From assembly GCF_011516925.1 (NCBI RefSeq), contig NZ_WOTG01000001.1, positions 496,001 through 560,000 on the forward strand: a stretch of 64,000 nt of DNA. The letters run 5' to 3'. The position numbers and the translations under genes are program-made. The notes beneath the pieces were generated by a model. The model saw only the letters and a list, made by a program, of their open reading frames with translations. It was not told where the DNA came from and made no database searches. Positions 45,111-54,259 of the stretch are shown piece after piece; positions within the stretch are counted from its first letter, which is position 1, and each line of letters begins with the position of its first letter. The stretch is from Acetobacter fabarum. Its GTDB lineage: Bacteria; Pseudomonadota; Alphaproteobacteria; Acetobacterales; Acetobacteraceae.

Positions 45111-45512
45111 CCACAGTCCGGGCCAAGCAATGACATATAATCATCGCATTATCCTATAATATGTTCAAGATGATATAAGAAAAAATACGTAACAGCCTTA
45201 CTTATGTATTCTTTAAACCACTCCACTACAGATACAAGTAATGGGGTAATTTTATATCGTTTCTTTTACGGTTCATCCTGAAAAATAACCTTAATATACC
45301 GATACCGAAATAATATACACAGTAAACAATTCAGCCCCTGTTAACCGCGCCCGCCCAATATATTTTAATGGATACATAAAGCATGGCCTGCCGCACCCGC
45401 TTATTGCGGGTAAAATGCAGGCACACAGCCCCTACACCCCACCATGCCGAGAAGCAGGTTTGGCGTGGACCGAAAATATTTTTTGCCAGAATTATTTAGG
45501 GGAAAGGACGCA
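45111..45512. other. AT-rich gene-free region
   Basis: No coding frame. The first ~260 bp (45111-45370) are much richer in A+T than the rest of the window and hold many -10-like hexamers (TATAAT, TATTAT, TAATAT); they should include the promoter of the outer-membrane gene. A small hairpin ACCCGC/GCGGGT lies near 45396-45412. The right part leads to the tRNA 3' end. Confidence 0.6.
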
Positions 45513-45586
45513 TGGAGCGGATGAGGGGAATCGAACCCCCGTATGCAGCTTGGGAAGCTGCCGTTCTACCATTGAACTACATCCGC
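45513..45586 (-). tRNA. tRNA-Gly (anticodon CCC)
   Basis: 74 nt including an encoded CCA end. Acceptor stem GCGGATG/CATCCGC, D arm GTTC-AATGGTA-GAAC, anticodon arm GCAGC-TTCCCAA-GCTGC giving anticodon CCC, 5-nt variable loop, T arm with TTCGATT, discriminator U. It reads GGG codons. Confidence 0.97.
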
Positions 45587-45601
45587 ATAGCGCGTGGGCG
45601 G

Positions 45602-45630
45602 CTTATAGCGCGCTCCAACACGACTTGCAA
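45602..45630 (-). promoter_or_regulatory. Promoter of tRNA-Gly
   Basis: On the minus strand TTGCAA (45630-45625), 17-bp spacer, TATAAG (45607-45602), ending 16 bp before the tRNA 5' end. The spacer ends in a GC-rich GCGCGC next to the -10. Good match and spacing. Confidence 0.75.
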
Positions 45631-45643
45631 TGCCATACGGATA

Positions 45644-47035
45644 TTATTCCGCCTCCACATCCGGGCCAACCAGATCGGAAATATGGCCCAACTCAAGCAG
45701 GCTCATGCCTTCAGGCGGGCGGGAGCGCGCGCTCCCCCGGGCTATGCGGCGTGGCAGAACGGCCTGTGTAAAGCCCAGCTTGGCGGCCTCTTTTAGCCGT
45801 GCATCCGCCTGCGACACCTGCCTGACCTCCCCCGACAACCCGACCTCTCCAAAATACACGGCACCGGGGCTTGTGGGCACACCACTTGCGGCAGAAACCA
45901 GAGCCGCTGCCACAGCCAGATCGGCCGCAGGTTCAACCACCCTAAGCCCACCGGCCACATTAAGGTAAACATCCATGCCCGATAGCTTGAGCCCGCAGCG
46001 TGTTTCCAGCACCGCCAGCAGCATGGCCAGACGCCCGCTATCCCACCCCACCACGGCCCGGCGGGGGGCACCATCCCCCCCTTTGGGGGAGAGCAGAGCC
46101 TGCACCTCCAGCAGCACGGGGCGCGACCCTTCCAGCCCTGCAAACACGGCGGAACCGGCAATATTGCCCCGCCGCTCGGCCAAAAACAGGGCAGAAGGGT
46201 TGCTGACTTCCTCCAACCCACGGTCTGTCATGGCGAATACGCCAATCTCATCTGTCGCGCCGTAGCGGTTTTTGGCAGCGCGCAGAATACGGAACTGGTG
46301 CCCCCGGTCGCCTTCAAAATACATGACCGCATCCACCATGTGCTCCAGCACACGCGGGCCAGCCAGTGCGCCCTCCTTGGTCACATGCCCGACCAGAATA
46401 AGGCTGAAGCCCCGGCGTTTGGCGGCCCTGATCAGCTCAAACGCGCAGGCCCGCACCTGCGAGACTGTTCCGGGCGCGCTATCCACCGTTTCCAGCCACA
46501 TGGTCTGGATGGAATCGATCACCACCACCTTAACGTCCGGCTCGGCCTCAAGCGTTGCCACAATATCCGCAACGTTAATGGAGGCCGCCAGGTCCAGACT
46601 GGATTCCACAACCCCCAGACGGATGGCGCGCAGGCGGATCTGGTCCACCGCCTCTTCCCCCGAGATATAGAGAACCCGCTCCCCCTTGCCCGCCAGACGG
46701 CTGGCTGCCTGCAACAGCAGGGTGGATTTGCCAATACCCGGGTCCCCCCCAACCAGCACCACAGAGGCCGGAACCAGCCCCCCGCCCAGCACCCGGTCCA
46801 GCTCCGCAATACCCGTGCCCGTGCGTGGGGGAAGTTCAACCTTGCCCCCCAGCCCGTGCAGTTGCACACGCCGCCCCTTGCCTGCGCGGGGGGATGCCGA
46901 GGAGGCCGCCAGAGGCTCCACGGCCATTTCTTCCAGCGTGTTCCATTCCTGACAGGCATCACACTGGCCTGCCCACTTGGCATGAACAGCGCCGCACGCT
47001 TTGCACACATACTGGCGGGACGTTTTTTTGGCCAC
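45644..47035 (-). CDS. radA: DNA repair protein RadA
   Basis: 463 residues. N-terminal C4 zinc finger (YVCKACG, CDACQEW), RecA-like ATPase with Walker A GGDPGIGKSTLLLQ, the RadA-specific AAKNRYGATDEIG motif, and a C-terminal Lon-like domain (DVYLNVAGGLRV). RadA is a helicase-like factor that processes recombination branches. The GTG start at 47035 has GGGGAG 6 bp upstream. Confidence 0.97.
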   Translation of the reverse strand: MAKKTSRQYVCKACGAVHAKWAGQCDACQEWNTLEEMAVEPLAASSASPRAGKGRRVQLHGLGGKVELPPRTGTGIAELDRVLGGGLVPASVVLVGGDPGIGKSTLLLQAASRLAGKGERVLYISGEEAVDQIRLRAIRLGVVESSLDLAASINVADIVATLEAEPDVKVVVIDSIQTMWLETVDSAPGTVSQVRACAFELIRAAKRRGFSLILVGHVTKEGALAGPRVLEHMVDAVMYFEGDRGHQFRILRAAKNRYGATDEIGVFAMTDRGLEEVSNPSALFLAERRGNIAGSAVFAGLEGSRPVLLEVQALLSPKGGDGAPRRAVVGWDSGRLAMLLAVLETRCGLKLSGMDVYLNVAGGLRVVEPAADLAVAAALVSAASGVPTSPGAVYFGEVGLSGEVRQVSQADARLKEAAKLGFTQAVLPRRIARGSARSRPPEGMSLLELGHISDLVGPDVEAE

Positions 47036-47257
47036 GAAGACTCCCCTGTTCCTGCCCTGCTGGAGCGTTATAAATGGAATAAAACGAGAACAAACTCAAG
47101 CCCCGGCACAGGCAGTGCCCCACACCACACCAGTGCGTGGCCTCCTCTCCGGGCCGACAAAACAAAACCATGCTTTGACGAACCCGGCCCGAACGGGTTA
47201 CGGCTCACACCACAGCAGACCCAGACCACACACAACAGGAACAGACAGCCCGAACCC

Positions 47258-48043
47258 ATGGATATGGTGCTTGATCTTGTGGCCCGCACAGGCCGCGCCA
47301 CACTCTCGCTTATCCGCAGTGCGGGCGCTCTCGCGCTCTTTGCACTGGCGGGGTTGTCCCACATTCTGCGGCCACCGTTCTATGGGCGTGTGTTTGTACG
47401 CACGTTTCTGGAAACCGGGTTTTTCTCCCTGCCGGTTGTGGCCCTGACTGCCCTGTTCTCGGGCGGGGTTATTGCACTGCAATCCTATACGGGTTTTGCA
47501 CAGTACCACGCCCAGAGCGCCATAGCCGGGATTGTGGTGCTGGCTGTAACCCGCGAACTTGGGCCCGTGCTGGCTGGCCTTATGGTGGCGGGCCGTGTGG
47601 GGGCCGCCATGGCCGCCCAGATTGGCACCATGCGCGTGACCGACCAGATTGATGCGTTGAGCACGCTCTCCACCAACCCCATGAAGTATCTGGTCGCCCC
47701 CCGCCTGCTGGCAGGCATGATCGCCCTGCCCCTGCTGGTTCTGGTGGCGGACGTACTGGGGGTGGCTGGTGGTTTTACGGTTGCCGTGGTCAAGCTCGGG
47801 TTTTCTCCCACCGCTTATATTACGGCAACGCTTAACTCGGTTAAGGTCATGGACGTAACGGTGGGGCTGGTTAAGGCCGGGCTGTTCGGGTTCCTGATCA
47901 CGCTCATGGGCTGCTATTATGGCTATAACAGTAAGGGCGGGGCCGAGGGCGTAGGCTCTGCCACCACATCGGCCGTTGTGGTGGCCTCCATTCTGCTGCT
48001 GGCCTTTGACTACCTGATTACAGACCTGTTCTTCTCACAATGA
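47258..48043 (+). CDS. mlaE: MlaE-type ABC transporter permease
   Basis: 261 residues. Five to six membrane helices and the MlaE/YrbE signature RELGPVLAGLMVAGRVGAAMAA with FLITLMGCYYGYNSKGGAEGVG. MlaE with MlaF moves phospholipids between inner and outer membrane to keep lipid asymmetry. The ATG at 47258 is preferred over 47264 only by position; neither has a good ribosome site. The stop overlaps the mlaF start by 4 bp. Confidence 0.92.
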   Translation: MDMVLDLVARTGRATLSLIRSAGALALFALAGLSHILRPPFYGRVFVRTFLETGFFSLPVVALTALFSGGVIALQSYTGFAQYHAQSAIAGIVVLAVTRELGPVLAGLMVAGRVGAAMAAQIGTMRVTDQIDALSTLSTNPMKYLVAPRLLAGMIALPLLVLVADVLGVAGGFTVAVVKLGFSPTAYITATLNSVKVMDVTVGLVKAGLFGFLITLMGCYYGYNSKGGAEGVGSATTSAVVVASILLLAFDYLITDLFFSQ

Positions 48044-48843
48044 GTGCCGCAGCCATGGACCAGAGCATGACCAGTGCTCCCCCCAAAATCCGTATTCGGG
48101 ACCTGCACAAATCCTTCGGGGATAAAAAGGTGCTCGATGGCATTTCGCTCGATGTGCCGCAGGGAACGTCGTTTGTCATTATTGGCGGGTCAGGCTCTGG
48201 CAAGTCCGTTCTGCTCCGCTGCATTCTGGGCCTGATGACCCCGGATTCGGGCAGTATTGAAATTGATGGCGAGGACGTACTTGCAGCCTCCGCCAAGCGG
48301 CGCGACCAGCTCCGTAGCGAAATTGGCATGCTGTTCCAGAACGGCGCGCTGTTTGACAGCCTGCCCGTATGGGAAAACGTGACCTTTGGCCTGCTCGCCC
48401 TCAACAAGCTGACCCGTGCCAATGCACGCGACAAGGCCGGGGCCATTCTGGAGCAGGTGGGGCTGGCCCCTTCCGTGGGGGACCTGTTCCCTTCCGAGCT
48501 GTCTGGCGGCATGCAAAAACGTGTCGGGCTGGCGCGCGCCATTGCTGCCCAGCCCAACATTCTGTTTTTTGATGAACCCACAACCGGGCTGGACCCGATT
48601 ATGGGTGCTGTCATTGACGGGCTGATTGTGGATTGCGTTAAAAAGCTCGGCTCCACCGCCATTGCCATTACGCATGACATGGCCTCCGCCCAGCGGATCG
48701 GGGATGAAGCCGCCATGCTCTACAAGGGCAAACTTGTCTGGCAGGGGGCTGCGGCATCGCTCATGGATAGCGGCAACGATTACGTGGACCAGTTTACCCA
48801 CGGCCGCCGCCAAGGCCCGATTACCATGGAATTAAGACGATAA
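48040..48843 (+). CDS. mlaF: MlaF-type ABC transporter ATPase
   Basis: 267 residues. Walker A GGSGSGKSVLL, Q-loop LFQNGALFDSLPVWENV, signature LSGGMQKRVGLARAI, Walker B ILFFDEPTTGLDPI and the switch His in ITHDMASA. The phrase NGALFDSL before the signature is typical of MlaF. Coupled to mlaE by ATGA. No mlaD-type MCE gene follows; a tiny lipoprotein gene comes next, 88 bp away. Confidence 0.93.
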   Translation: MSAAAMDQSMTSAPPKIRIRDLHKSFGDKKVLDGISLDVPQGTSFVIIGGSGSGKSVLLRCILGLMTPDSGSIEIDGEDVLAASAKRRDQLRSEIGMLFQNGALFDSLPVWENVTFGLLALNKLTRANARDKAGAILEQVGLAPSVGDLFPSELSGGMQKRVGLARAIAAQPNILFFDEPTTGLDPIMGAVIDGLIVDCVKKLGSTAIAITHDMASAQRIGDEAAMLYKGKLVWQGAAASLMDSGNDYVDQFTHGRRQGPITMELRR

Positions 48844-48931
48844 CGATTTTAACGGCCTTCTAATTACCTTGCCCATGACAGGCGGGAATGAGATAGAGAC
48901 ACTCATATCCATTTGTGGAGAAAGACACATA

Positions 48932-49075
48932 ATGAAACGTGCGGTTCTGTTGCTGGCATGCGCGCTTGGACTTTCCGCCTGTGGAATGTTCCACCACCCT
49001 CCGCACCAACTGACCAAACCCGCACAGTGGGAGCCCTTGGGCTACCACGACCACCTGAGCAGCAGCGACAACTAA
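48932..49075 (+). CDS. Small lipoprotein
   Basis: 47 residues: signal peptide of ~17 residues with lipobox LSAC, leaving a mature peptide of ~31 residues rich in His, Pro and polar residues (MFHHPPHQLTKPAQWEPLG). Entericidin-like in size but not in sequence. GGAG lies 13 bp before the ATG. Being next to mlaEF, it may be an accessory of the lipid transporter; this is only position-based. Confidence 0.6.
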   Translation: MKRAVLLLACALGLSACGMFHHPPHQLTKPAQWEPLGYHDHLSSSDN

Positions 49076-49417
49076 CCCGCACAAGGCAACCCACGGGGCA
49101 CAACACAGGGTGCCCCGGGCGGGCCTATCCGGGTGCCGGCGGGTATAAGCACCACGCACCCCGTGGCAACTGGCAGCAGGGTATAAAATACATCCTGCCA
49201 CCGGGCGCAGGCCGCGCAATGGCAGGCCAGTAATGGCAGTATGCCCTACAGTATGGCCCTTGCCGCCAGACCATTTTCAAAAAAGATAAACTTTTCTCAC
49301 ATTAATCCGGCCATGGTATAAAGCTCCCCGGCTTTGCGCCATGGCGGCATGCAACCTGTTATCCGCCCTGATCGTTTTAAGCCGTAATGTTTCTTCTCCA
49401 CGGCGCAAGGTTGCCTG
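49076..49417. other. Gene-free region before the MscS channel gene
   Basis: No convincing gene. A frame covering 48913-49233 gives a Gly/Pro/His-rich translation without start signals and is rejected. A GGGGCAC/GTGCCCC hairpin lies near 49095-49118, and an AT-rich stretch at ~49273-49320 probably holds the promoter of the downstream gene. Confidence 0.5.
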
Positions 49418-51850
49418 ATGCTTCGTATGCCTGTCCGCGTAGTTTTTTTACTTTCGCTCTTCCTCTTTTCCCTTCCTGGCCTGTCCGCTCCGGCTGGTGC
49501 GCAGAATACCGACCAGCCCGTAACGGCAGGCAGTGCGCCTACTCCCCTGATCATGAGCGCGCAGGATATTGTTTCTGACAAAACGCTTGATGAAATCGGG
49601 GCGGAAATCCGCTCGATCTACACAAGTGGCATAGCGGAACAGCAGGCAGGGCACAGTGCGCTGGACCTGAGCGCGCTGCTCCAGCGTGCAACGGCGGTTT
49701 CCACACGCACAGACAGGTTGATGGCGCGGATCAAGCCGTATCAGGACATCTACCAGAACTTTGTGGATATTCTGGGCAAGCCCCCCGCCAAGGATGACCC
49801 GCCCGAAGCCGCATCCATTACCGAACAGCGCGCAAGCCTGAACCGGCGGCAAAAAGATATTTCCGCCCGCATGACCCGGCTCAGGCTTTATCAGGTCGAG
49901 GCGCAGCAGCTCGTAAATGAACTGCGCCAGCATGACAGCGCCATCCAGCAGGCCACGCTGTGGCAGCAGATGCCCTCCCCCCTTGGGGTCAACTTCTGGT
50001 CGCAGTTTGTACAAAGCGCACCACAGGATGGCCGCAGGCTGAATGCACTTGGGGCCGAAACCCTTGCCATGCTGGCAACAGCCCTGACCGGCAAACGGGT
50101 TTTTATAACATTGGCGGGCCTGTGTGCATCCATTCTGCTACTGGTCGGGTGGCTGAACGCACGCAAACCCGTGCGCCTGCTGTGTAGCCGCTTTTTGCCC
50201 ACAGGCCGCGTGCGCCCCATTGCCGCAACGGTTCTGTGCGGGGCAATAAGCGTGCTGGCCTGCGCTATCTCCTTTCAGGTTTTCTGGAACACGCTGGCAT
50301 TTGACAACCCCGCCGTGGGGGATGATCTGGACCAGCTTGCCAGCATGGTTGCCACTCAGGCCCCCTTGTGCGGGTTGGTGCTTGAGCTTGGGTTCTGCTT
50401 TTTAAGCAGCAAGGCAGAATGGCGTGTTTTCAACATGTCGGACGATCTGGCCCGCAGCCTGCGCCTGTTCCCCGCATGGTTGGCCATTGCCATGATCGTA
50501 CGGGGCATCCTGCGTTATGTGGATACGCAGAGCGGGCTTTCCCTGCTGAGTGTGCAGCTTATGGATGGGCTTTATACTCTTGCGGTCAGCCCGCTCCTGT
50601 TTGCCATTCCGCGCAAGCTGCGCCTGACAGCCGCACAGGATCAGGAGGAAGATGCCGAACCGGGCGTAACGGAGCAGACCCCGCCACTCGCGCAGTTCCT
50701 ACGTAGCATGGCCATGGGTATTTCCATCATCTGCTGGATTGCAGTACTTTCGGGCTATATTCCCCTCGCCTATACCCTGATCTCGTGGGTGAGCGTCATG
50801 GCGCTGAGCATGACCACGCTCTTGCTGCTGTCCATGCTCACAACCGCCATTGGGGGCGCACTATTTGCCTCCCGCGCGCCGCTGGGCCGCCATCTGGTGG
50901 AACTGGGGCTGCCACCGCGCCTGATCAATCAGGCCAGTATTCTTATCCCCGGCCTGATCAACGTGCTGCTGCTGGCTGTAGCCTATGCCGTGGCCACATC
51001 GGGCGCCAATTTTGACCCGCCCCAGATATGGCAGCAGCTTTACTCCCTGTTCCACGGCACGGAAGACAGCAATACATCCTCCGTCTCGCTCGATGCCATT
51101 CTGCTGTGCATTGCCTTGCCGCTGGTGGGGTATCAGGCCATCAAAATTGTTAAATCGTGGTTCCAGCAAAGGTTTTTCCCCGCCACCAATCTGGACATAG
51201 GCGCACAGGCCTCCATCCTGAGCATACTGGGGTATGCAGCGTGGATTCTGATCGGGCTGGCCATGTTTGCAGCCCTTGGGGTTACGGTCAAAAGCATGAC
51301 ATGGGTTGTCAGCGCCCTGTCGGTGGGGATTGGTTTTGGCCTGCAATCCATTGTGCAGAACTTTGTATCGGGCATTATTCTTATGGCCGAACGCCCTGTC
51401 TCTGTTGGGGATGTGGTGACCATTGCAGGGGTTACCGGCAAGGTGGAGCGCATTAGCGTACGCTCCACGGACATAAGGCTGGACGACAAATCCACCATGA
51501 TTGTCCCGAACTCACAGTTCATTACATCAGCAGTCAAAAACGCCACACGGGCACAAAAGCCCGGCGTGTTTACCGTGGAACTGGACCTGCCCTTTGCCTC
51601 GGACCTGAACAAGGCCAGCAGCGTGGTTATTGCCACCCTGAGCGCTTGTGCCGATACCGATCCGGACAGCCCCCCAACCGTAAGCATGACATCGGTTGCC
51701 GATGGCTCGGCCGTGCTGACCGGCTCAGCCAAAGCACGCGACGGGGTGGAAATAAAAACCGCCCGCAGCAGCGCGCTGTTTGCAATCTGGCAGGCGTTTC
51801 AGGAAAACGAGATCCCCGTCACATTCCGCCAGACCGTGCGCGCGCCCTAA
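49418..51850 (+). CDS. Large MscS-family mechanosensitive channel with DUF3772
   Basis: 810 residues. Signal peptide (~1-28), a periplasmic helical domain with coiled-coil content matching DUF3772 (~35-200), about eight to ten membrane helices (~210-610), then the MscS pore and beta domain: ALSVGIGFGLQSIVQNFVSGIILMAERPVSVGDVV is the conserved TM3-beta segment (~635-670). The C-terminal alpha/beta domain follows. Such channels release solutes on hypo-osmotic shock. AAGG lies 8 bp before the ATG. Confidence 0.92.
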   Translation: MLRMPVRVVFLLSLFLFSLPGLSAPAGAQNTDQPVTAGSAPTPLIMSAQDIVSDKTLDEIGAEIRSIYTSGIAEQQAGHSALDLSALLQRATAVSTRTDRLMARIKPYQDIYQNFVDILGKPPAKDDPPEAASITEQRASLNRRQKDISARMTRLRLYQVEAQQLVNELRQHDSAIQQATLWQQMPSPLGVNFWSQFVQSAPQDGRRLNALGAETLAMLATALTGKRVFITLAGLCASILLLVGWLNARKPVRLLCSRFLPTGRVRPIAATVLCGAISVLACAISFQVFWNTLAFDNPAVGDDLDQLASMVATQAPLCGLVLELGFCFLSSKAEWRVFNMSDDLARSLRLFPAWLAIAMIVRGILRYVDTQSGLSLLSVQLMDGLYTLAVSPLLFAIPRKLRLTAAQDQEEDAEPGVTEQTPPLAQFLRSMAMGISIICWIAVLSGYIPLAYTLISWVSVMALSMTTLLLLSMLTTAIGGALFASRAPLGRHLVELGLPPRLINQASILIPGLINVLLLAVAYAVATSGANFDPPQIWQQLYSLFHGTEDSNTSSVSLDAILLCIALPLVGYQAIKIVKSWFQQRFFPATNLDIGAQASILSILGYAAWILIGLAMFAALGVTVKSMTWVVSALSVGIGFGLQSIVQNFVSGIILMAERPVSVGDVVTIAGVTGKVERISVRSTDIRLDDKSTMIVPNSQFITSAVKNATRAQKPGVFTVELDLPFASDLNKASSVVIATLSACADTDPDSPPTVSMTSVADGSAVLTGSAKARDGVEIKTARSSALFAIWQAFQENEIPVTFRQTVRAP

Positions 51851-51868
51851 ACGTCCGCCCACAACAGC

Positions 51869-51905
51869 AAAAAGCCCGGCCCCATTATGGGAGCCGGGCT
51901 TTTTT
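51869..51905 (+). terminator. Bidirectional terminator between mscS-type gene and dnaB
   Basis: AAAAAGCCCGGC (51869-51880) pairs with GCCGGGCTTTTT (from 51893), with an inner CCCA/TGGG pairing. T-tracts lie on both strands; it separates two convergent genes. Confidence 0.92.
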
Positions 51906-51939
51906 ACGCGCAGGTCACGCCAGCCAGACGGGCTGGGCA

Positions 51940-53436
51940 TTACTGCTCGTGAATATTATCCAGATCGGCAAAGCGTGTGTATTCGCCTTCGAAGAACAGG
52001 TTAATAGTGCCTGTTGGCCCATGACGCTGTTTTTCCAGAATCAGTTCGGCCTTGTTATGGACCAGCCCCATCTTGCGCTGCCACTCATCCATGGCCACTG
52101 CGTATTTGTCCATGGAATCATAGGCAGTTTCCTTGGGCATACGCTGTTGCAGGTAATATTCGTCACGATAGACGAACATCACCGCATCGGCGTCCTGCTC
52201 AATGGAGCCGGATTCACGCAAGTCAGAGAGCATTGGCCGCTTGTCCTCACGGCTTTCCACCTGACGGGAGAGCTGGGACAGCGCAATAACCGGCACTTCC
52301 AGTTCCTTGGCAATGGCCTTGAGGCCCTGAGTGATCATGGAAATTTCGAGCACGCGGCTTTCGGGGCGGGTGCCAACGGAGGGGCGCATAAGCTGGAGGT
52401 AATCCACCACAATCAGGCTCAGCCCCTGCGTGCGCTTAAGGCGGCGGCAGCGCGTACGCATGGCGGAAAGCGAAATGGCAGGCGTATCATCAATCAGCAG
52501 TGGCAGGCGGGACAACTCGTGGCTGACCCGCACAAACCGGTCAAACTCCTTTTGCCCGATATCACCCCGGCGGATACGCTCGCCCGATACCTCGGCCTGT
52601 TCGGACAAAATACGTGTGGCAAGCTGCTCGGCCGACATTTCGAGCGAGAAAATGGCAACAGACCCATTGGGTTTGCCCCCTTTTTCCTCCGCGTCGTCCA
52701 TCAGGGAGCGCGCGGCGGAAAAGGCAATCTTGGTCGCCAGCGCCGTTTTACCCATGGCCGGACGCCCTGCCAGAATAAGCAGATCGGACGGATGCAGCCC
52801 ACCGGTCTTTTTATCCAGATCCCGCAGGCCGGATGTCAGGCCCGTAACGTGCCCTTCGCTCTGGAAGGCAAGGGCTGCTACATTGATCGCGCCTGTGAGC
52901 GCCTTGTTGAAGGCGACAAAATCGCCCTCCTTGCCTTTTTCGGTCGCCAGCTTGAACAGGGCTTCTTCCCCTGCCTCAATCTGGTCAGGGCCGGACAGGT
53001 CCCCCGTTGTCCCAAAGGCGCTGTTAACAACATTTTCGCCAATCTCAATCAACTGGCGGCGGATCCACGCATCATGGATGGCGCGCCCGTAATCCCCGGC
53101 GTTGATAATCCCGACCATGGATGTCAGCAGTTTGGCCAGATAGGCCATGCCGCCCACGTTATCGAGCATGCCGGAGTTTTCCAGCTCCGCGCGCATGGTA
53201 ACGGGGTCGGCCAGTTGCCCGTTTTCTATCCTGCGGGCAATGGCGGCATATAACTGCCCGTTCACGCGGTTGGCAAAATGCTCCCCGGCCAGAAAGTCGG
53301 ATACCCGGTCATACGCCCGGTTATTGGTCAGCAACGCGCCCAGCAGCGCCTGCTCGGCCTCAATATTGGCCGGGGGCTGGCGCAGGGTCAGCCCCAGCAG
53401 GCCATCTTCCTTTGGTTTGTCGGTCTGTGTTGTCAT
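51940..53436 (-). CDS. dnaB: Replicative DNA helicase DnaB
   Basis: 498 residues from the ATG at 53436 (a GTG two codons earlier is possible). N-terminal helical domain with NIEAEQALLGALL; C-terminal RecA-like motor with Walker A LAGRPAMGKTALA, the SLEMSAEQLATR motif, Walker B LIVVDYLQLM, and the DnaB signature LSQLSRQVESREDKRP and DLRESGSIEQDADAV. No intein. DnaB is the hexameric helicase at the replication fork. Confidence 0.97.
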   Translation of the reverse strand: MTTQTDKPKEDGLLGLTLRQPPANIEAEQALLGALLTNNRAYDRVSDFLAGEHFANRVNGQLYAAIARRIENGQLADPVTMRAELENSGMLDNVGGMAYLAKLLTSMVGIINAGDYGRAIHDAWIRRQLIEIGENVVNSAFGTTGDLSGPDQIEAGEEALFKLATEKGKEGDFVAFNKALTGAINVAALAFQSEGHVTGLTSGLRDLDKKTGGLHPSDLLILAGRPAMGKTALATKIAFSAARSLMDDAEEKGGKPNGSVAIFSLEMSAEQLATRILSEQAEVSGERIRRGDIGQKEFDRFVRVSHELSRLPLLIDDTPAISLSAMRTRCRRLKRTQGLSLIVVDYLQLMRPSVGTRPESRVLEISMITQGLKAIAKELEVPVIALSQLSRQVESREDKRPMLSDLRESGSIEQDADAVMFVYRDEYYLQQRMPKETAYDSMDKYAVAMDEWQRKMGLVHNKAELILEKQRHGPTGTINLFFEGEYTRFADLDNIHEQ

Positions 53437-53498
53437 GCTCACATTAATGGCCTGTTACGGGTGCGGGTCTGGCATATGGCGCGGGGCAGGTTGGTCTT

Positions 53499-54149
53499 TC
53501 AGGCACCAAAGGTTGCCACAAAATCGGCAAGTCCGGTTTGCCTGCGTGTCAGCAGGCGGCCCGCTACCAGCACGGAGCGTGCCTCGGCCACGGCCCGGTC
53601 CAGTTCTGTGTTGATGATAACACTATCAAACTCCTGCCAGTGCGAAATTTCATCCCGCGCGGCAGCCATACGCCGGGCAATTTCGTCCGGGTGGTCGGAA
53701 CCACGGCCATGCAGGCGGCGTTCCAGTTCCTCCAGAGAGGGGGGGAGCACAAACAGGCTGATCACATCCTCCGGCAAGGCCTCGCGTATCTGCCGGTGTC
53801 CCTGCCAGTCTATGTCGAACACCATGTCATGGCCTGCGGCAAGGGCCTGCTCCACTGGCGCACGGGGGGTGCCGTAGCCCCGGCCGAACACAATGGCCCA
53901 TTCCAGCAGTTCACCCGCCTGCGCCATGGCCTCAAACTGCTCCATGGTCCGAAAATAGTAGTGCACGCCCTCTTTTTCCCCCGGTCGGGGCTGGCGCGTG
54001 GTCACGGACACAGAATGTTTGAGTTTTGTATCCGACGCACGCAGCGCATTGGCGATTGTTGATTTGCCAGCACCCGAAGGGGCAGAAATAACAAGGCATA
54101 CGCCCCGCCGCGTTGCATGACCCGGATGAGCCGTTCCATTGTGCGCCAT
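53499..54149 (-). CDS. gmk: Guanylate kinase
   Basis: 216 residues. P-loop ISAPSGAGKSTIA, GMP-binding SVSVTTRQPRPGEKEGVHYYF, then DIDWQGHRQI and a LID region ERRLHGRGSDHPDEIARR. Phosphorylates GMP to GDP. The ATG at 54149 has AAGAG 5 bp upstream; the frame is open 31 codons further but overlaps no ribosome site. Confidence 0.97.
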   Translation of the reverse strand: MAHNGTAHPGHATRRGVCLVISAPSGAGKSTIANALRASDTKLKHSVSVTTRQPRPGEKEGVHYYFRTMEQFEAMAQAGELLEWAIVFGRGYGTPRAPVEQALAAGHDMVFDIDWQGHRQIREALPEDVISLFVLPPSLEELERRLHGRGSDHPDEIARRMAAARDEISHWQEFDSVIINTELDRAVAEARSVLVAGRLLTRRQTGLADFVATFGA

Positions 54150-54259
54150 ACTGCTCTTTTCACACCCTGTCTGTTCAAACTTACGCTCTTGCCCCTTCAT
54201 GCCAGAAGCGGCCATGCTGCGCCACCGCGCTCTATGCCACAAGGAAGGCGGACCTTGCC

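Noticed and set aside
48913-49233. Plus-strand frame reading across the small lipoprotein and beyond
   Set aside because: Overlaps the lipoprotein gene out of frame and has no start signals; its Gly/Pro-rich tail is not convincing.
51646-53253. Plus-strand open frame of 535 codons
   Set aside because: Shadow of dnaB; no motif and no ribosome site.
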